Shown in pieces: positions 15,099 through 24,580 of a stretch of DNA of 64,000 nt. Made by a program: the position numbers and the translations under genes. The DNA is taken from assembly GCF_900110775.1 (NCBI RefSeq), contig NZ_FOEP01000003.1, positions 124,001-188,000 on the forward strand. The letters are read 5' to 3'. The notes beneath the pieces were generated by a model. It was given only the letters and a program-made list of their open reading frames with translations, was not told where the DNA came from and ran no database searches. Numbering within the stretch: the first letter of the stretch is position 1; each line of letters opens with the position of its first letter. Origin of the DNA: Thalassovita taeanensis. GTDB taxonomy: Bacteria; Pseudomonadota; Alphaproteobacteria; Rhodobacterales; Rhodobacteraceae.

Positions 15099-16141
15099 TG
15101 CCACGGCGCGGTCCCTTCCATCTGGCGGATCAGGTGATCGCGCCGGGCACCCGCCGCACGGTCGAATTGCCGGTCTCGACGTTGTCGGATCACACGCCGG
15201 TGTCGATGTCGGTGCACGTGGTGCACGGCAAGAAACCCGGCCCGGTGATGTTCGTGTCTGCCGCGATCCACGGGGACGAGGTGATCGGGGTTGAAATCGT
15301 GCGGCGCCTGTTGCGCTCGGCCCCGCTGAATGCGTTGTCGGGCACCTTGCTGGCGGTACCGATCGTCAACACTTTCGGGTTTCTGAACCACTCGCGGTAT
15401 TTGCCGGACCGGCGCGATTTGAACCGGTGTTTTCCGGGCTCATCGGGTGGGTCGCTGGCGGCGCGGCTGGCGAATATCTTTATGGAAGAGATCGTGGTGC
15501 GATCTGATTTCGGCGTCGACCTGCATTCGGCTGCGATCCAGCGCAGCAACCTGCCGCAGGTACGGGTATCGCCGGGCAATGCGCGGACGATGCAGATGGC
15601 GGATGTGTTTGGCGCGCCGGTCATTCTGACCTCGAAGCTGCGGGACGGGTCGCTGCGGCTGGCCGCGCAGGAACGCGGCGTGGATATGCTGCTGTATGAG
15701 GCAGGCGAGGGGCTGCGGTTCGACGAATCGGCGGCGCGGCACGGGCTGAGCGGGATCCTGCGGGTGATGCGAGAGCTGGGCATGATCAGCTCGCGTGGGG
15801 TGGCGCGGCCACAGGTCAAGCCGATCCGGTGCAACCGTTCGACCTGGGAGCGGGCGCCGGCGGGCGGGTTGTTGCGGACATACCGTAACATCGGGGATAT
15901 CGTCGAGGAAGGCGCATTGCTGGGGGTGTTGTCTGATCCGTTCGGCGAGATCGAAACAGATGTGATTGCCACCACAGGCGGGATCATCGTCGGGCGCACC
16001 AACCTGCCGGTGGTCAACGAGGGCGATGCGCTGTTCCACGTCGCGCAATTGCCCAACCTTGAACTGGCGGGGCAAAAGATGGACGCAATGTCAGAGCAGC
16101 TTGAGGCCGATCCGCTGTTCGATGAGGATGAGATTATCTGA
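15098..16141 (+). CDS. AstE/aspartoacylase-family zinc deacylase (M14-like) in the RimK operon
   Basis: A 347-residue protein of the succinylglutamate desuccinylase/aspartoacylase family, zinc enzymes that cleave amide bonds next to acidic amino acids. The zinc ligands appear as His58 and Glu61 (AAIHGDEVIG) and His143 (DLHSAAIQ), and a candidate catalytic Glu is in YEAGEGL. The ATG at 15098 shares a base with the rimK stop. Placement behind a glutamate ligase suggests it removes glutamates or processes a glutamyl product (inference). It is the last gene of the four-gene operon. Confidence 0.88.
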   Translation: MPRRGPFHLADQVIAPGTRRTVELPVSTLSDHTPVSMSVHVVHGKKPGPVMFVSAAIHGDEVIGVEIVRRLLRSAPLNALSGTLLAVPIVNTFGFLNHSRYLPDRRDLNRCFPGSSGGSLAARLANIFMEEIVVRSDFGVDLHSAAIQRSNLPQVRVSPGNARTMQMADVFGAPVILTSKLRDGSLRLAAQERGVDMLLYEAGEGLRFDESAARHGLSGILRVMRELGMISSRGVARPQVKPIRCNRSTWERAPAGGLLRTYRNIGDIVEEGALLGVLSDPFGEIETDVIATTGGIIVGRTNLPVVNEGDALFHVAQLPNLELAGQKMDAMSEQLEADPLFDEDEII

Positions 16142-16173
16142 AAAAGGGGCTTTCGCGGGGAGACGAAAGCCCC
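16141..16173 (-). terminator. Hairpin with T-run, back-up terminator for leftward transcripts
   Basis: Arms GGGGCTTTCG (16146-16155) and CGAAAGCCCC (16164-16173). On the minus strand they are followed by TTTTT (16145-16141). It could also stop the rightward operon through its stem, but there is no T-run in that direction. Confidence 0.65.
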
Positions 16174-16513
16174 TCTCAGGTTTCTTGCCAGAAACCTTCC
16201 CGTGAGTGGGGATGGCATGATTGGAAGTCTTACCGAGGGTGTCGGCTTTGCCAGAGAGACGCTCTCGGGCGCACCGATCTTGTGGGGCCTTAATGCCCTG
16301 TCCTGCGGGTTCAGAAACGGGGAAAAAACTAGATTTCAGACCCGGGGAAATTGTCAGAGGCCTTTGCAAATAAGGGCTCTGACCGGTGGTCTGCGCGCGC
16401 ATTGCCTTGAAAAGATGGGGGGATCTGGCGGGCTGATCAAACGGGATTTCACCGGACATAAAAAAAGCCCCGGCAGATTTGCCGGGGCTTTCGCATTTTG
16501 CAGGAAAGAAGAC
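16142..16513. other. Convergent intergenic region between the RimK operon and pnp
   Basis: About 370 nt without a gene. It holds two hairpins at the left (16146-16173, and a weaker AGGTTTC/GAAACCT pair at 16178-16197) and the pnp terminator at the right. The middle 250 nt show nothing I can identify. Confidence 0.6.
16460..16491 (-). terminator. Terminator of pnp
   Basis: Perfect 12-bp arms at 16464-16475 and 16480-16491 (AAAGCCCCGGCA/TGCCGGGGCTTT), continued by T residues on the minus strand, 23 nt after the pnp stop. Confidence 0.92.
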
Positions 16514-18649
16514 TTAGTCTTCTGCGTTTTCCTCAGGCGTGGCTTCTTCGCCGGTTTCCTGATTCACGACTTTCATCGACAGGCGCACCTTGCCACGGTC
16601 GTCAAAGCCCAGCAGTTTGACCCAGACTTCCTGACCTTCTTTCAGCACATCCGACGGATGGTTCAGGCGGCGGTTTTCGATCTGGGACACGTGGACCAGA
16701 CCGTCGCGCTTGCCGAAGAAGTTCACGAAGGCGCCGAAATCAACGATCTTGACCACGGTGCCCTTGTAGACTTTGCCTTCTTCCGGCTCTGCCACGATCG
16801 ACCAGATCATGTCATAGGCTTTCTGAATGGCTTCACCGTTCGGCGAGGCGATCTTGATGATGCCGTCGTCGTTGATGTCGACTTTGGCGCCGGAGACTTC
16901 GACGATCTCGCGGATGACCTTGCCGCCGGACCCGATCACTTCACGGATCTTGTCGGTCGGGATCTGCATCGTTTCGATCCGGGGCGCGTGAACGCTGAAA
17001 TCGGACGTGCCGGACAGGGCTTTGTTCATCTCGTTCAGGATATGGATACGGCCGTCTTTGGCTTGTGCCAGGGCTTTTTCCATGATCTCGGGCGTGATGC
17101 CTGCGATCTTGATGTCCATCTGCAGCGAGGTGATACCGTTTTCGGTGCCTGCTACTTTGAAGTCCATGTCACCAAGGTGATCTTCGTCACCCAGGATGTC
17201 AGTCAGGATCGCATAAGAGCCGTCGTCTTCGAGGATCAGGCCCATGGCCACACCAGCGACAGCCGATTTCAGCGGAACGCCCGCGTCCATCATCGACAGC
17301 GAACCACCGCAGACCGATGCCATCGAGGACGAGCCGTTCGACTCGGTGATCTCGGACACGATACGGATGGTGTAGGGGAAGTCGGTGCCGGCGGGCAGAA
17401 CGGCCTGAAGCGCGCGCCATGCCAGTTTGCCGTGACCGATTTCACGACGGCCCGGGCCACTCACGCGGCCAACTTCGCCAACCGAATACGGCGGGAAGTT
17501 ATAGTGCAGCATGAAGTTGGATTTGAAGTTGCCGTGCAGCGCGTCGATGAATTGCTCATCATCGCCGGTGCCCAGCGTGGTCACGACCAGACCTTGGGTT
17601 TCGCCACGGGTAAACAGGGCGGAGCCATGGGTCCGGGGCAGCAGGCCGGTTTCGGCAACGATCTGACGCACGGTTGTGGTGTCACGACCGTCGATCCGCT
17701 TGCCGGTTTTCACGACGTCGCCACGCAGGATGCCGGCTTCGAGCTTTTTCAGCGCGGAACCAAGGTTCGCGTCACCCAGCTGCTCTTCGCTCAGCGCGGC
17801 CTTGATGGCATCGCGGGCGGCGGCAACGGCGGTGGTGCGTTCCTGCTTGTCGGTGATCGCAAACGCGGCGCGCATCTGATCTTCACCGGCGGTTTTCACG
17901 GCTGCGTACAGCTCCGAGTAATCCGGGGGGGTGAAGTTGAACGGCTCTTTCGCGGCGTCTTCGGCCAGCGAGATGATCAGGTCGATCACCGGCTGAATCT
18001 GAGTGTGCGCGAAGTTCACGGCACCCAGCATTTCGGCTTCGGACAGCTCGTATGCTTCGGATTCGACCATCATGACGGCGTCTTTGGTGCCGGCGACAAC
18101 CAGATCAAGGCGCTGATCGGGGTTGTTGCGCAGGCCCTGCATGTCATCGACAGACGGGTTCAGCACATAGTTGCCTTCGGTGAAGCCAACGCGGCAGCAT
18201 GCGATCGGGCCACGGAACGGCGCGCCGGAAATGGTCAGCGCGGCAGAGGCGGCGATCATTGCAACGACGTCGGGGTCGTTGACCAGATCGTGCGACAGCA
18301 CGGTGCACATGACCAGAACTTCGTGTTTGAAGCCTTCGACGAACAGCGGGCGGATCGGACGGTCGATCAGGCGCGCGGTCAGCGTCTCTTTTTCGGTCGG
18401 GCGCGCTTCGCGCTTGAAGAAACCGCCGGGCACTTTACCCGCGGCATAGTATTTTTCCTGATAATGCACGGTCAGCGGAAAGAAATCCTGACCGGGCTTA
18501 GGGGATTTGGCGAAGGTCACGTTGGCCATGACGCTGGTTTCGCCCAAGGTGGCGATGACGGTGCCATCAGCCTGACGGGCAATCTTGCCCGTTTCCAAAG
18601 TGAGGGTTTCGTCGCCCCACTGCATTGTTTTCGTCGTAACGTTAAACAT
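16514..18649 (-). CDS. pnp: Polyribonucleotide nucleotidyltransferase (PNPase)
   Basis: A 711-residue phosphorolytic 3'-5' exoribonuclease of the RNA degradosome. The order of domains is two RNase PH-like cores (about 1-230 and 315-545) linked by a helical segment, a KH domain ([20 protein letters not shown] near 555-580) and a C-terminal S1 domain ([19 protein letters not shown]). The start ATG 18649 gives the normal MFNVTTK N-terminus. It lies downstream of rpsO as in most bacteria, with a terminator-like hairpin between them. PNPase genes are usually autoregulated through their leader; I did not resolve such a structure. Confidence 0.98.
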   Translation of the reverse strand: MFNVTTKTMQWGDETLTLETGKIARQADGTVIATLGETSVMANVTFAKSPKPGQDFFPLTVHYQEKYYAAGKVPGGFFKREARPTEKETLTARLIDRPIRPLFVEGFKHEVLVMCTVLSHDLVNDPDVVAMIAASAALTISGAPFRGPIACCRVGFTEGNYVLNPSVDDMQGLRNNPDQRLDLVVAGTKDAVMMVESEAYELSEAEMLGAVNFAHTQIQPVIDLIISLAEDAAKEPFNFTPPDYSELYAAVKTAGEDQMRAAFAITDKQERTTAVAAARDAIKAALSEEQLGDANLGSALKKLEAGILRGDVVKTGKRIDGRDTTTVRQIVAETGLLPRTHGSALFTRGETQGLVVTTLGTGDDEQFIDALHGNFKSNFMLHYNFPPYSVGEVGRVSGPGRREIGHGKLAWRALQAVLPAGTDFPYTIRIVSEITESNGSSSMASVCGGSLSMMDAGVPLKSAVAGVAMGLILEDDGSYAILTDILGDEDHLGDMDFKVAGTENGITSLQMDIKIAGITPEIMEKALAQAKDGRIHILNEMNKALSGTSDFSVHAPRIETMQIPTDKIREVIGSGGKVIREIVEVSGAKVDINDDGIIKIASPNGEAIQKAYDMIWSIVAEPEEGKVYKGTVVKIVDFGAFVNFFGKRDGLVHVSQIENRRLNHPSDVLKEGQEVWVKLLGFDDRGKVRLSMKVVNQETGEEATPEENAED

Positions 18650-18781
18650 CTCGTATCCTATGTTGGCTTGTCGGGGCGTATCCCCGTGGGCCGTTTTCAT
18701 CCGGGGCCGCATTGCCCCGTGGCTTTCCATTCATCCCGGTCCCGTCGCAAAGCCAGACGGCAGAACCCTTCGGATCAAGTG

Positions 18782-18809
18782 AAAACCGCGCCCCAAGGGG
18801 CGCGGTTTT
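18782..18809 (-). terminator. Terminator/processing hairpin between rpsO and pnp
   Basis: Perfect 13-bp arms AAAACCGCGCCCC (18782-18794) and GGGGCGCGGTTTT (18797-18809), 4 nt after the rpsO stop. The stem ends in TTTT on both strands. In other bacteria the equivalent hairpin attenuates transcription into pnp. Confidence 0.88.
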
Positions 18810-18813
18810 GATC

Positions 18814-19083
18814 TTAGCGGCGCAGGCCCAGACGCTGAATCAGCGTGGTGTATCGCGCTTCGTCTTTGTTTTTGAGGTAGTCCAGCAGTTTCCGACGCAG
18901 GGCGACCATTTTCAGCAACCCGCGACGACCGTGGTTGTCTTTTTTGTGGGTTTTGAAATGCTCGGTCAGCGTGGCAATGCGCGAGCTGAGGATTGCAACC
19001 TGAACTTCGGGCGAACCGGTGTCGCCTTCTTTGGTTGCGAAATCTTTCATGACGCGTGCTTTTTCTTCAACAGTAATCGACAT
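18814..19083 (-). CDS. rpsO: 30S ribosomal protein S15
   Basis: An 89-residue primary 16S rRNA-binding protein of the small-subunit platform. The typical beginning [20 protein letters not shown], the [15 protein letters not shown] helix and the end [10 protein letters not shown] are all present. ATG 19083 is preceded by AGGAGA. First gene of the rpsO-pnp pair. Confidence 0.98.
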   Translation of the reverse strand: MSITVEEKARVMKDFATKEGDTGSPEVQVAILSSRIATLTEHFKTHKKDNHGRRGLLKMVALRRKLLDYLKNKDEARYTTLIQRLGLRR

Positions 19084-19244
19084 CGGGATCTCCTGTATTG
19101 AGGGTTGGGGCACAAGCCGGGATGTCGTCCAGCAGGGTCCATAGAGCACCCGCGCGGGAATCCGCAACGGATGCGCGCGTATAGGTGAGATTGGCGCGAA
19201 AGGAAAGGGAAAAGCAGGCGGGGCGTCTGATCGGGCTGCACGGC

Positions 19245-20249
19245 CTAGGCCGTGCTGGCGCTTGCAATGCCAGATTGTCCCATCAGCATCACGTCGTCCA
19301 GCGTCATTGAGCCTGCGTTGCGCAAGGTGGCGATCTGCACCCCGTTCAGCGACAGGCTGACGCTGCCGGGCTGGTTCTCCAACGGGGTCAGGTCAAGCTG
19401 TGGCACGGTTGCGGCGCTGTCGTCGTAAATCACGACCAGCGTGTCCGAGGTGAGGTCGAAATCCTGCACCTCGGCGGGGTTGGTGATCCAGTCGCCAAGC
19501 AGGATCACATCATCGCCATCGCCGGTGCTGACCAGATCAAAATCACCCGCAACGATTGAATCGTCACCGCCGCCGCCGTTCAGGAAATCCATCTCGGTAT
19601 CGTCGCGGCCCGACAGGGCATCGTTGCCCCAGCCGCCGAACAACGTGTCCTGCCCCGCGCCGCCGGTCAGGGTATCATCGCCCAGCCCGCCCATCAGCCC
19701 GTCATTGCCATCTTCGCCGTGCAGTTGGTCATCGCCATCGCCGCCGGTCAGGGTATCATCGCCGTCGCCGCCCCAGATCACATCGTCGTCGTCATAGCCG
19801 AACAGTTCGTCGTCGCCGCCGTCGCCGTGCAGGGTGTCGTTGCCATCTTCGCCGTGCAGCGTATCGTTGTCATCACCGCCCCAGATCACATCGTCGTTGG
19901 CCTGACCGTGCAGGTCATCATCGCCCGCGCCGCCCGACAGCGTGTCCTGACCGGCATATCCGCCGATTTGGTCGTCGCCGCCTTGGCCATCAAGCTGATC
20001 GTCGCCGTCGGTGCCGCTGAGGATCGTCGCACCGGCTGCGAATTGATCGCCCGTGGCTTCGATCTCGGCGCCCGCATCGGGATCGGCGCTGTCCAGAAGG
20101 TCGGTGCCGTTTTGGTCGGATTCTGCAAGGTCCGGGGTGTCGGGCTGTTCTGGGCCGTCATCCTCGGCCGGGTCGTCATCCATAAGGCCGGTGCCGACAA
20201 ACGCCGCACCCGCAACCATCATACTCAACAGACCAGCGATCATAAACAT
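19245..20249 (-). CDS. RTX-type calcium-binding repeat protein with N-terminal hydrophobic anchor
   Basis: A 334-residue acidic protein. Residues 1-22 are hydrophobic (signal or anchor), followed by an Asp/Glu/Pro-rich spacer (23-75). About 14 nonapeptide repeats of the GGxGxDxLx kind follow, for example [17 protein letters not shown] (about 80-215), which bind calcium as a beta-roll. The last ~100 residues form a closing domain ([17 protein letters not shown]). Most RTX proteins are secreted by type I systems with a C-terminal signal. Here the N-terminal hydrophobic segment suggests export or anchoring by another route, and no type I secretion genes are adjacent. Function unknown. Confidence 0.85.
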   Translation of the reverse strand: MFMIAGLLSMMVAGAAFVGTGLMDDDPAEDDGPEQPDTPDLAESDQNGTDLLDSADPDAGAEIEATGDQFAAGATILSGTDGDDQLDGQGGDDQIGGYAGQDTLSGGAGDDDLHGQANDDVIWGGDDNDTLHGEDGNDTLHGDGGDDELFGYDDDDVIWGGDGDDTLTGGDGDDQLHGEDGNDGLMGGLGDDTLTGGAGQDTLFGGWGNDALSGRDDTEMDFLNGGGGDDSIVAGDFDLVSTGDGDDVILLGDWITNPAEVQDFDLTSDTLVVIYDDSAATVPQLDLTPLENQPGSVSLSLNGVQIATLRNAGSMTLDDVMLMGQSGIASASTA

Positions 20250-20311
20250 GGCGGAACCACCCCTTTTGCCCCGCAGTATAGTAACCTGAGCGATGGGGGG
20301 CTGGTCAAAAC

Positions 20312-20632
20312 CTATCGGGTGATTTGGTTAATCTGCGGTTGGCCGCTGGTGGCGCGTTCTATTTCGTCGGCCAGCTGTGCCATCCAGTCGCCGATCAGTG
20401 GCAGGAATTCGAACTGCGAGGCCCACCACGCCAGCACCGACACCAGAAGTGTCGCCCCCAAAACCGAGCCAAGGCCGAAGGCCAGCCCACGGGTGAACTG
20501 CGCCAGCAACTGCCGGAGCAGCGAGTTTTGCACGGCGACAAAGCGATGCCCGTTCAGGTGCGCGACCTCCTCGGTCAGGCGTTCGATCGCGGCGATTGCT
20601 TTTTCGGTGCTGGAATCGGTCGATGAGGTCAT
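20312..20632 (-). CDS. DUF5665-type small membrane protein
   Basis: A 106-residue protein. A helical N-terminal half (possible coiled coil, IAAIERLTEEVAHLNGHRFV) is followed by one or two hydrophobic segments (GLGSVLGATLLVSVLAWWAS, then FLPLIGDWMAQL). This layout matches the DUF5665 family as I recall it. ATG 20632 is the likely start. It overlaps nothing; the DUF1643 gene ends 23 nt upstream on the same strand. Function unknown. Confidence 0.75.
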   Translation of the reverse strand: MTSSTDSSTEKAIAAIERLTEEVAHLNGHRFVAVQNSLLRQLLAQFTRGLAFGLGSVLGATLLVSVLAWWASQFEFLPLIGDWMAQLADEIERATSGQPQINQITR

Positions 20633-20655
20633 GTGGGCCTTGGTTGGGGCAGGCG

Positions 20656-21171
20656 CTAGTGCGGCGTGTCCCACTGCTGAGGTTGCTGAGTATACGCAAT
20701 ATACAGCGGATGTTTCGGATGTCCGCCCTTTGTCAGGCCAAGGTGGTGGATCGTCCGGCCGGTGTCACGCAAAAGCCGCGCCACGGCGGGACCGCGGTTC
20801 AGGTGGTCGCCGTGGGCGCCCCAGGCGGCGATGATCTGATCGGCCCAGTCGCAGCTGTCGGCGATGGCGCGATCGTTTTCAGGGCCGACGGGGTCGGTGG
20901 CGGCACGCATGGCGCGCGGATCGGTGTCGCGCCAGGCAAAGATATTGGTCACGCGGAAGCTGCCGAAGCCAAGCGCGCGCGCGCGGCGTTCACAACGTTC
21001 CACCGTGGGGTCATTCTGCACTTCGGTCGCGGTCGAGGGGTTGAGCATGACAAACAGCGCCTTGCGCCCGGCCGGATCCCAGACACGGGTCAGCAGATAG
21101 CGGTAGTTTTCGCAGTCGGAATAGACGGCGGTGGACTGGGCGTCGCCCTTGAGGAACTCGCGTGTGATCAT
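20656..21171 (-). CDS. DUF1643 domain protein
   Basis: A 171-residue cytoplasmic protein. The conserved DUF1643 motifs are visible: YRYLLTRVWD, LFVMLNPSTA and GFGSFRVTNIFAWRDTDP, with AWGAHG later. Members are found across bacteria and phages. The fold and activity were not known to me, although the pattern of conserved Asn/Ser/Asp looks enzymatic. Probably co-transcribed with the DUF5665 gene and close behind truB (39 nt). Confidence 0.88.
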   Translation of the reverse strand: MITREFLKGDAQSTAVYSDCENYRYLLTRVWDPAGRKALFVMLNPSTATEVQNDPTVERCERRARALGFGSFRVTNIFAWRDTDPRAMRAATDPVGPENDRAIADSCDWADQIIAAWGAHGDHLNRGPAVARLLRDTGRTIHHLGLTKGGHPKHPLYIAYTQQPQQWDTPH

Positions 21172-21210
21172 GGCGCAGTTGTGCCGCCGCAGCGGCGCGG
21201 ATGCAAGGGT

Positions 21211-22134
21211 TCAGCCCTCGGTCGGGGCTGCTGGCACGAAGACCCGGCTGGGGTGCAGTTCGCCCGCGCGGTATTGGCCCACGGCGACGGCTTTGCCATC
21301 GAACGAGGCCCAGCATTCATCGCCGTATTCCACACCATGCGCGATCACCATGCCGGGGTTGCCATTGCGCAGCCGCACAACGCCCTGATCTGTGGTTTTG
21401 ACCTCGGGGAGGTCGGTCAGGCCCACTTCGAGCGGCAGCAGGTGGGCGTCAAGCTCGGGGGTGCGGGCCAGCGCGTCGAGCTGTTCCAGGGTGATGCCGT
21501 CTTCGGCGTCAAACGGCCCGGACCAGACCCGGCGCAGCCACTTCACATGGCCATGACACCCCAGCGCTTCGCCCAGATCGCGGGCAATTGCGCGGACATA
21601 ACCGCCCTTGCCGCAGGTCATTTCCAGCTCGACATGATCGGCGTCGGGGCGGTCGGTCATCAGCAGTTCCTCGACCCAGAGCGGGCGGGCGGCCAGTTCG
21701 AAATCCTCTTCCTCGCGCGCCAGCTTATAGGCGCGCTGACCGTCGATCTTGACGGCGGAAAACTTCGGCGGGACCTGCATGATATCGCCCAGAAAGCCGC
21801 TGAGCGCCTCTTTGATCTGCTCATCCGTGGGGCGCAGATCGCTTTGCGCGATCACTTCACCCTCGGTGTCATCGGTGTTGGTGGCTTGCCCCAGCCGCAC
21901 CACGAAACGATAGGCTTTCAGCGCGTCGGTGATATAGGGCACGGTCTTGGTTGCCTCGCCCAGCGCCACGGCCAGAACGCCGGTTGCCTCGGGGTCGAGC
22001 GTGCCGGCATGGCCTGCTTTGTTGGCATTGAAGGCCCATTTGACCTTGTTGACCACGGCGGTCGAGGTGACACCGGCGGGTTTATCCACCACCAGCCAGC
22101 CTGAAATGTCCCGACCCTTGCGTTTGCGTGCCAT
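21211..22134 (-). CDS. truB: tRNA pseudouridine(55) synthase TruB
   Basis: A 307-residue enzyme that makes the universal pseudouridine 55 in the T-loop of tRNAs. The catalytic Asp47 lies in [27 protein letters not shown] opens the fold, and VRCSKGTYIR is represented by [18 protein letters not shown]. The C-terminal PUA-like part is short. It lies 77 nt after the DUF2233 gene on the same strand, downstream of rbfA, as is common for ribosome/tRNA maturation clusters. Confidence 0.97.
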   Translation of the reverse strand: MARKRKGRDISGWLVVDKPAGVTSTAVVNKVKWAFNANKAGHAGTLDPEATGVLAVALGEATKTVPYITDALKAYRFVVRLGQATNTDDTEGEVIAQSDLRPTDEQIKEALSGFLGDIMQVPPKFSAVKIDGQRAYKLAREEEDFELAARPLWVEELLMTDRPDADHVELEMTCGKGGYVRAIARDLGEALGCHGHVKWLRRVWSGPFDAEDGITLEQLDALARTPELDAHLLPLEVGLTDLPEVKTTDQGVVRLRNGNPGMVIAHGVEYGDECWASFDGKAVAVGQYRAGELHPSRVFVPAAPTEG

Positions 22135-22211
22135 GTTGCCCCTGCCTGCTGAAGTTTACGGATGTCGCCAAGGCGCGCGAGGTATCCGATGCGGTCCCGC
22201 CTGTCAAATTT

Positions 22212-22979
22212 TTAAGGCTCGCGGGGCGCTGTAACGCCGACGATCGGCCCCAGGCGGAACCCCGGATCGTTGCGGCCGATCTGCGGCGCATAGATCCGCG
22301 AGATATTGCCATCGAAATACAGCGCCTGCGGCAGGTGCAGCGCGTCGCGGTACAGGCTGCCGAAGTCGTGGAAGCTGACCGGCTCGTCCGAAATGGCAAA
22401 GACCACGCGGCGGCCATCGGCCGAGCTGCCGACCCCGTTGCGGACATAGAGCGAGGTGCTGTCGGGCAGGAAGCGCGGGTGCAGCTCGCCGTCGATCACC
22501 AGCATCGGGCCGGATTGGCTGGCGTAACGGCACGCGGGCGCGGTCTCCACGAAACGCAGGGTTTCGATCACGTCGGCGCGGGCATCGCCAACGCAGAACA
22601 CACCGTTGGGCAACAGGCCGAAATTGCCCGGCCCGGCGTTGGTGACAACGCGCATCGCCTGTTCGCCGTCCTCAATATACAGCCCCACCGGGCGGCGGTC
22701 GTCGTGGTACATACCGGCGTTGGCGGCAAACAGCAGCTGTTCGCCCTGTTCGGCCACCGCAGCCCTGACCGCGCTGAACTGACCATAGGGCACGCCGTCT
22801 GGGCCGCTCAGGAACAGGCGCAGCTGTTCACGGTCGGCGGCGACCTCGCATATCGTGTAACTGTTGCCGGAATGCTCCAGCGTGGAACACTCGACGGCGC
22901 TGGCGGCAAGCGGCCAGAGGCTTAGGGCCGACCATAGCAAAGCCACCCAAACGGGCGGATATGCTCCGCCCCGACGCAT
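22212..22979 (-). CDS. DUF2233/phosphodiester glycosidase (NAGPA-like) family exported protein
   Basis: A 255-residue protein with an N-terminal signal peptide (hydrophobic 8-28, ending SAVEC). The NAGPA fold core is seen as FAANAGMYHDDRRPVGLYIEDG, YASQSGPMLVIDG, VVFAISDEPVSFHDFG and ALYFDGNISRIY. Family members hydrolyse phosphodiester-linked sugars or act on cell-wall and glycan substrates. The substrate here is unknown. Its ATG shares a base with the rbfA stop, an unusual coupling of an envelope protein to a ribosome factor. Confidence 0.87.
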   Translation of the reverse strand: MRRGGAYPPVWVALLWSALSLWPLAASAVECSTLEHSGNSYTICEVAADREQLRLFLSGPDGVPYGQFSAVRAAVAEQGEQLLFAANAGMYHDDRRPVGLYIEDGEQAMRVVTNAGPGNFGLLPNGVFCVGDARADVIETLRFVETAPACRYASQSGPMLVIDGELHPRFLPDSTSLYVRNGVGSSADGRRVVFAISDEPVSFHDFGSLYRDALHLPQALYFDGNISRIYAPQIGRNDPGFRLGPIVGVTAPREP

Positions 22980-23374
22980 TATTTTTCCACGTCTCGGCGG
23001 ATGTGTTCCTGTTCGAACAGGCGGCGAGTCTCGTCCATCCTGTCAAACGTGTCATCCAGCAGGAACCGCAGCTCGGGCGCGTATTTCAGGCCGCATTTCT
23101 TGCCGATGATGCGACGCAGCTCGCCCTGATTGCGCGCCAGCAGTTTGACCGCGTCGCCCTGTTCCTTGCCGCCCAGTGGCAACACGAAACACGTGGCCAC
23201 CCGCAGATCCGGCGAGGTGCGAACCTCGCCCACGGTGATTGAAAGCCGGTTGAGGTCGGGATCATGGATATCCCCACGCGCCAGCACCTCGGACATCGTC
23301 CGGCGGATAAGCTCTCCGACCCGCAGCTGTCGCGTGCTGGGTCCTGAGCCTTGAGAAAAGCTACCTTTGGCCAT
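22979..23374 (-). CDS. rbfA: Ribosome-binding factor A
   Basis: A 131-residue KH-like factor for late 30S maturation and cold adaptation. The family signature covers RVGELIRRTMSEVLARGDIH, ITVGEVRTSPDLRVATCFV and PELRFLLDDTFDRMDE. I took ATG 23374 (MAKGSFSQG) as start; an in-frame ATG 36 nt upstream is less typical. The stop overlaps the following DUF2233 start. Divergent from dapB with a 90-nt spacer. Confidence 0.96.
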   Translation of the reverse strand: MAKGSFSQGSGPSTRQLRVGELIRRTMSEVLARGDIHDPDLNRLSITVGEVRTSPDLRVATCFVLPLGGKEQGDAVKLLARNQGELRRIIGKKCGLKYAPELRFLLDDTFDRMDETRRLFEQEHIRRDVEK

Positions 23375-23463
23375 GCCTTGGCATCTAAGCCTTCTGCGGG
23401 GCTTTGCCAAGCGTGCTTTGCTTCGCTATGCAGGCGGAAGCGAAGAATATCGGAGTGGATGCG

Positions 23464-24273
23464 ATGACAAACCTGCCGGGCATTGTGGTGACGGGGGCCT
23501 CGGGGCGGATGGGGCAGATGCTGATCCGCACCATTCAGAACAGCGACCGGGCGCGGCTGGTGGGCGCGGTCGAACGTAAGGGCCACGATTGGGTGGGCCG
23601 GGATGTCGGCGAGGCGATGGGTGGTGCCGCGCAGGGCGTGATCGTGACCGACGAGCCGCTGGAGGCCTTTGCCCACGCGCAGGCGGTGATTGATTTCACC
23701 GCGCCCGCCGCGACGTTGGAATTTGCCGCGCTGGCCGCGCAGGCCCGTGCGGTGCATGTGATCGGCACCACCGGCATGACGACCGAGGATCTTGAACGGC
23801 TGAAACTCGCCGCCCATCACGCGGTGATCGTGCGCGCGGGGAATATGTCGCTGGGGGTGAACCTGCTGGTGCAGCTGACCAAACGGGTCGCCGCCGCGCT
23901 GGACGCCGATTACGACATCGAGGTGATCGAGGCGCATCACAACCAGAAGGTCGACGCGCCTTCGGGCACAGCACTGATGCTGGGCGAGGCGGCAGCGCAG
24001 GGGCGCGGCGTGCGGCTTGAGGATGTCTCGGATCGGGGGCGCGATGGGATAACCGGTGCCCGCAAGCGTGGCGATATCGGCTTTAGCGCGATTCGCGGCG
24101 GCGATATCATCGGCGAGCATGATGTGATGTTTGCCGCCGCAGGCGAGCGGATCATTCTGCGCCACGTGGCCAGTGACCGGTCGGTGTTTGCCCGTGGGGC
24201 GCTGAAGGCCGCGCTTTGGGGGCTGGACCAGCATCCGGGCGAATATGACATGGTGGATGTGCTGGGGCTGTAA
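23464..24273 (+). CDS. dapB: 4-hydroxy-tetrahydrodipicolinate reductase
   Basis: A 269-residue NAD(P)H enzyme of lysine/diaminopimelate synthesis. The nucleotide-binding loop GASGRMGQM is near residues 11-19. The substrate motif [17 protein letters not shown] and the GRGLCG-like [17 protein letters not shown] segment are present. dapA, the preceding pathway step, is also in the window (52337) but not linked. ATG 23464 gives the normal N-terminus ([14 protein letters not shown]). Confidence 0.97.
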   Translation: MTNLPGIVVTGASGRMGQMLIRTIQNSDRARLVGAVERKGHDWVGRDVGEAMGGAAQGVIVTDEPLEAFAHAQAVIDFTAPAATLEFAALAAQARAVHVIGTTGMTTEDLERLKLAAHHAVIVRAGNMSLGVNLLVQLTKRVAAALDADYDIEVIEAHHNQKVDAPSGTALMLGEAAAQGRGVRLEDVSDRGRDGITGARKRGDIGFSAIRGGDIIGEHDVMFAAAGERIILRHVASDRSVFARGALKAALWGLDQHPGEYDMVDVLGL

Positions 24274-24334
24274 CGCCCCGGCTGTGGTCCTGCCGTCCGG
24301 GTCAGCACTAAGGCCCTGTTCTCAATGCCTGCGG

Positions 24335-24514
24335 TCAGAAATCGATCGCCAGACCTTTCTTCTCCCAATCGCCATAGCGCACAGGCTCGGGGCCGTCGCG
24401 CCCGCCCAGCTCTTTTGCCAGCGGCGTTTTCTTGGCGGCCTCAACGCGGCGCGCTTCGGCCTCGGCCAAAGCGCGGATCGCGGCGGGGGGCAGGTCTTTT
24501 TTCGGCTCGCTCAT
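24335..24514 (-). CDS. DUF1674 small protein (SDHAF4-like succinate dehydrogenase assembly factor)
   Basis: A 59-residue protein. The C-terminal signature ELGGRDGPEPVRYGDWEKKG is the DUF1674/SDHAF4 motif. In eukaryotes SDHAF4 binds the flavinated SdhA subunit and helps complex II assembly. Bacterial members are assumed to act likewise, but no sdh genes are near. The N-terminus is charged and probably disordered. ATG 24514 was chosen; the frame upstream has no family likeness. Confidence 0.85.
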   Translation of the reverse strand: MSEPKKDLPPAAIRALAEAEARRVEAAKKTPLAKELGGRDGPEPVRYGDWEKKGLAIDF

Positions 24515-24580
24515 CGCTTGTCTTCCTCTTGCGGCTGACCCTTGATATACGCCCCCATCACGCCAGAGCAAGGACCGCAC

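Noticed and set aside
16202-18811. Very long open frame (869 codons) on the plus strand opposite pnp
   Set aside because: The minus strand encodes unmistakable PNPase. The plus-strand translation is rich in His, Gly, Arg and Asp without any domain, as expected for an antisense frame in GC-rich coding DNA.
19719-20834. Plus-strand frame with repeated Val/Ile/Ala pattern
   Set aside because: The periodicity is the reverse complement of the RTX repeats on the minus strand.
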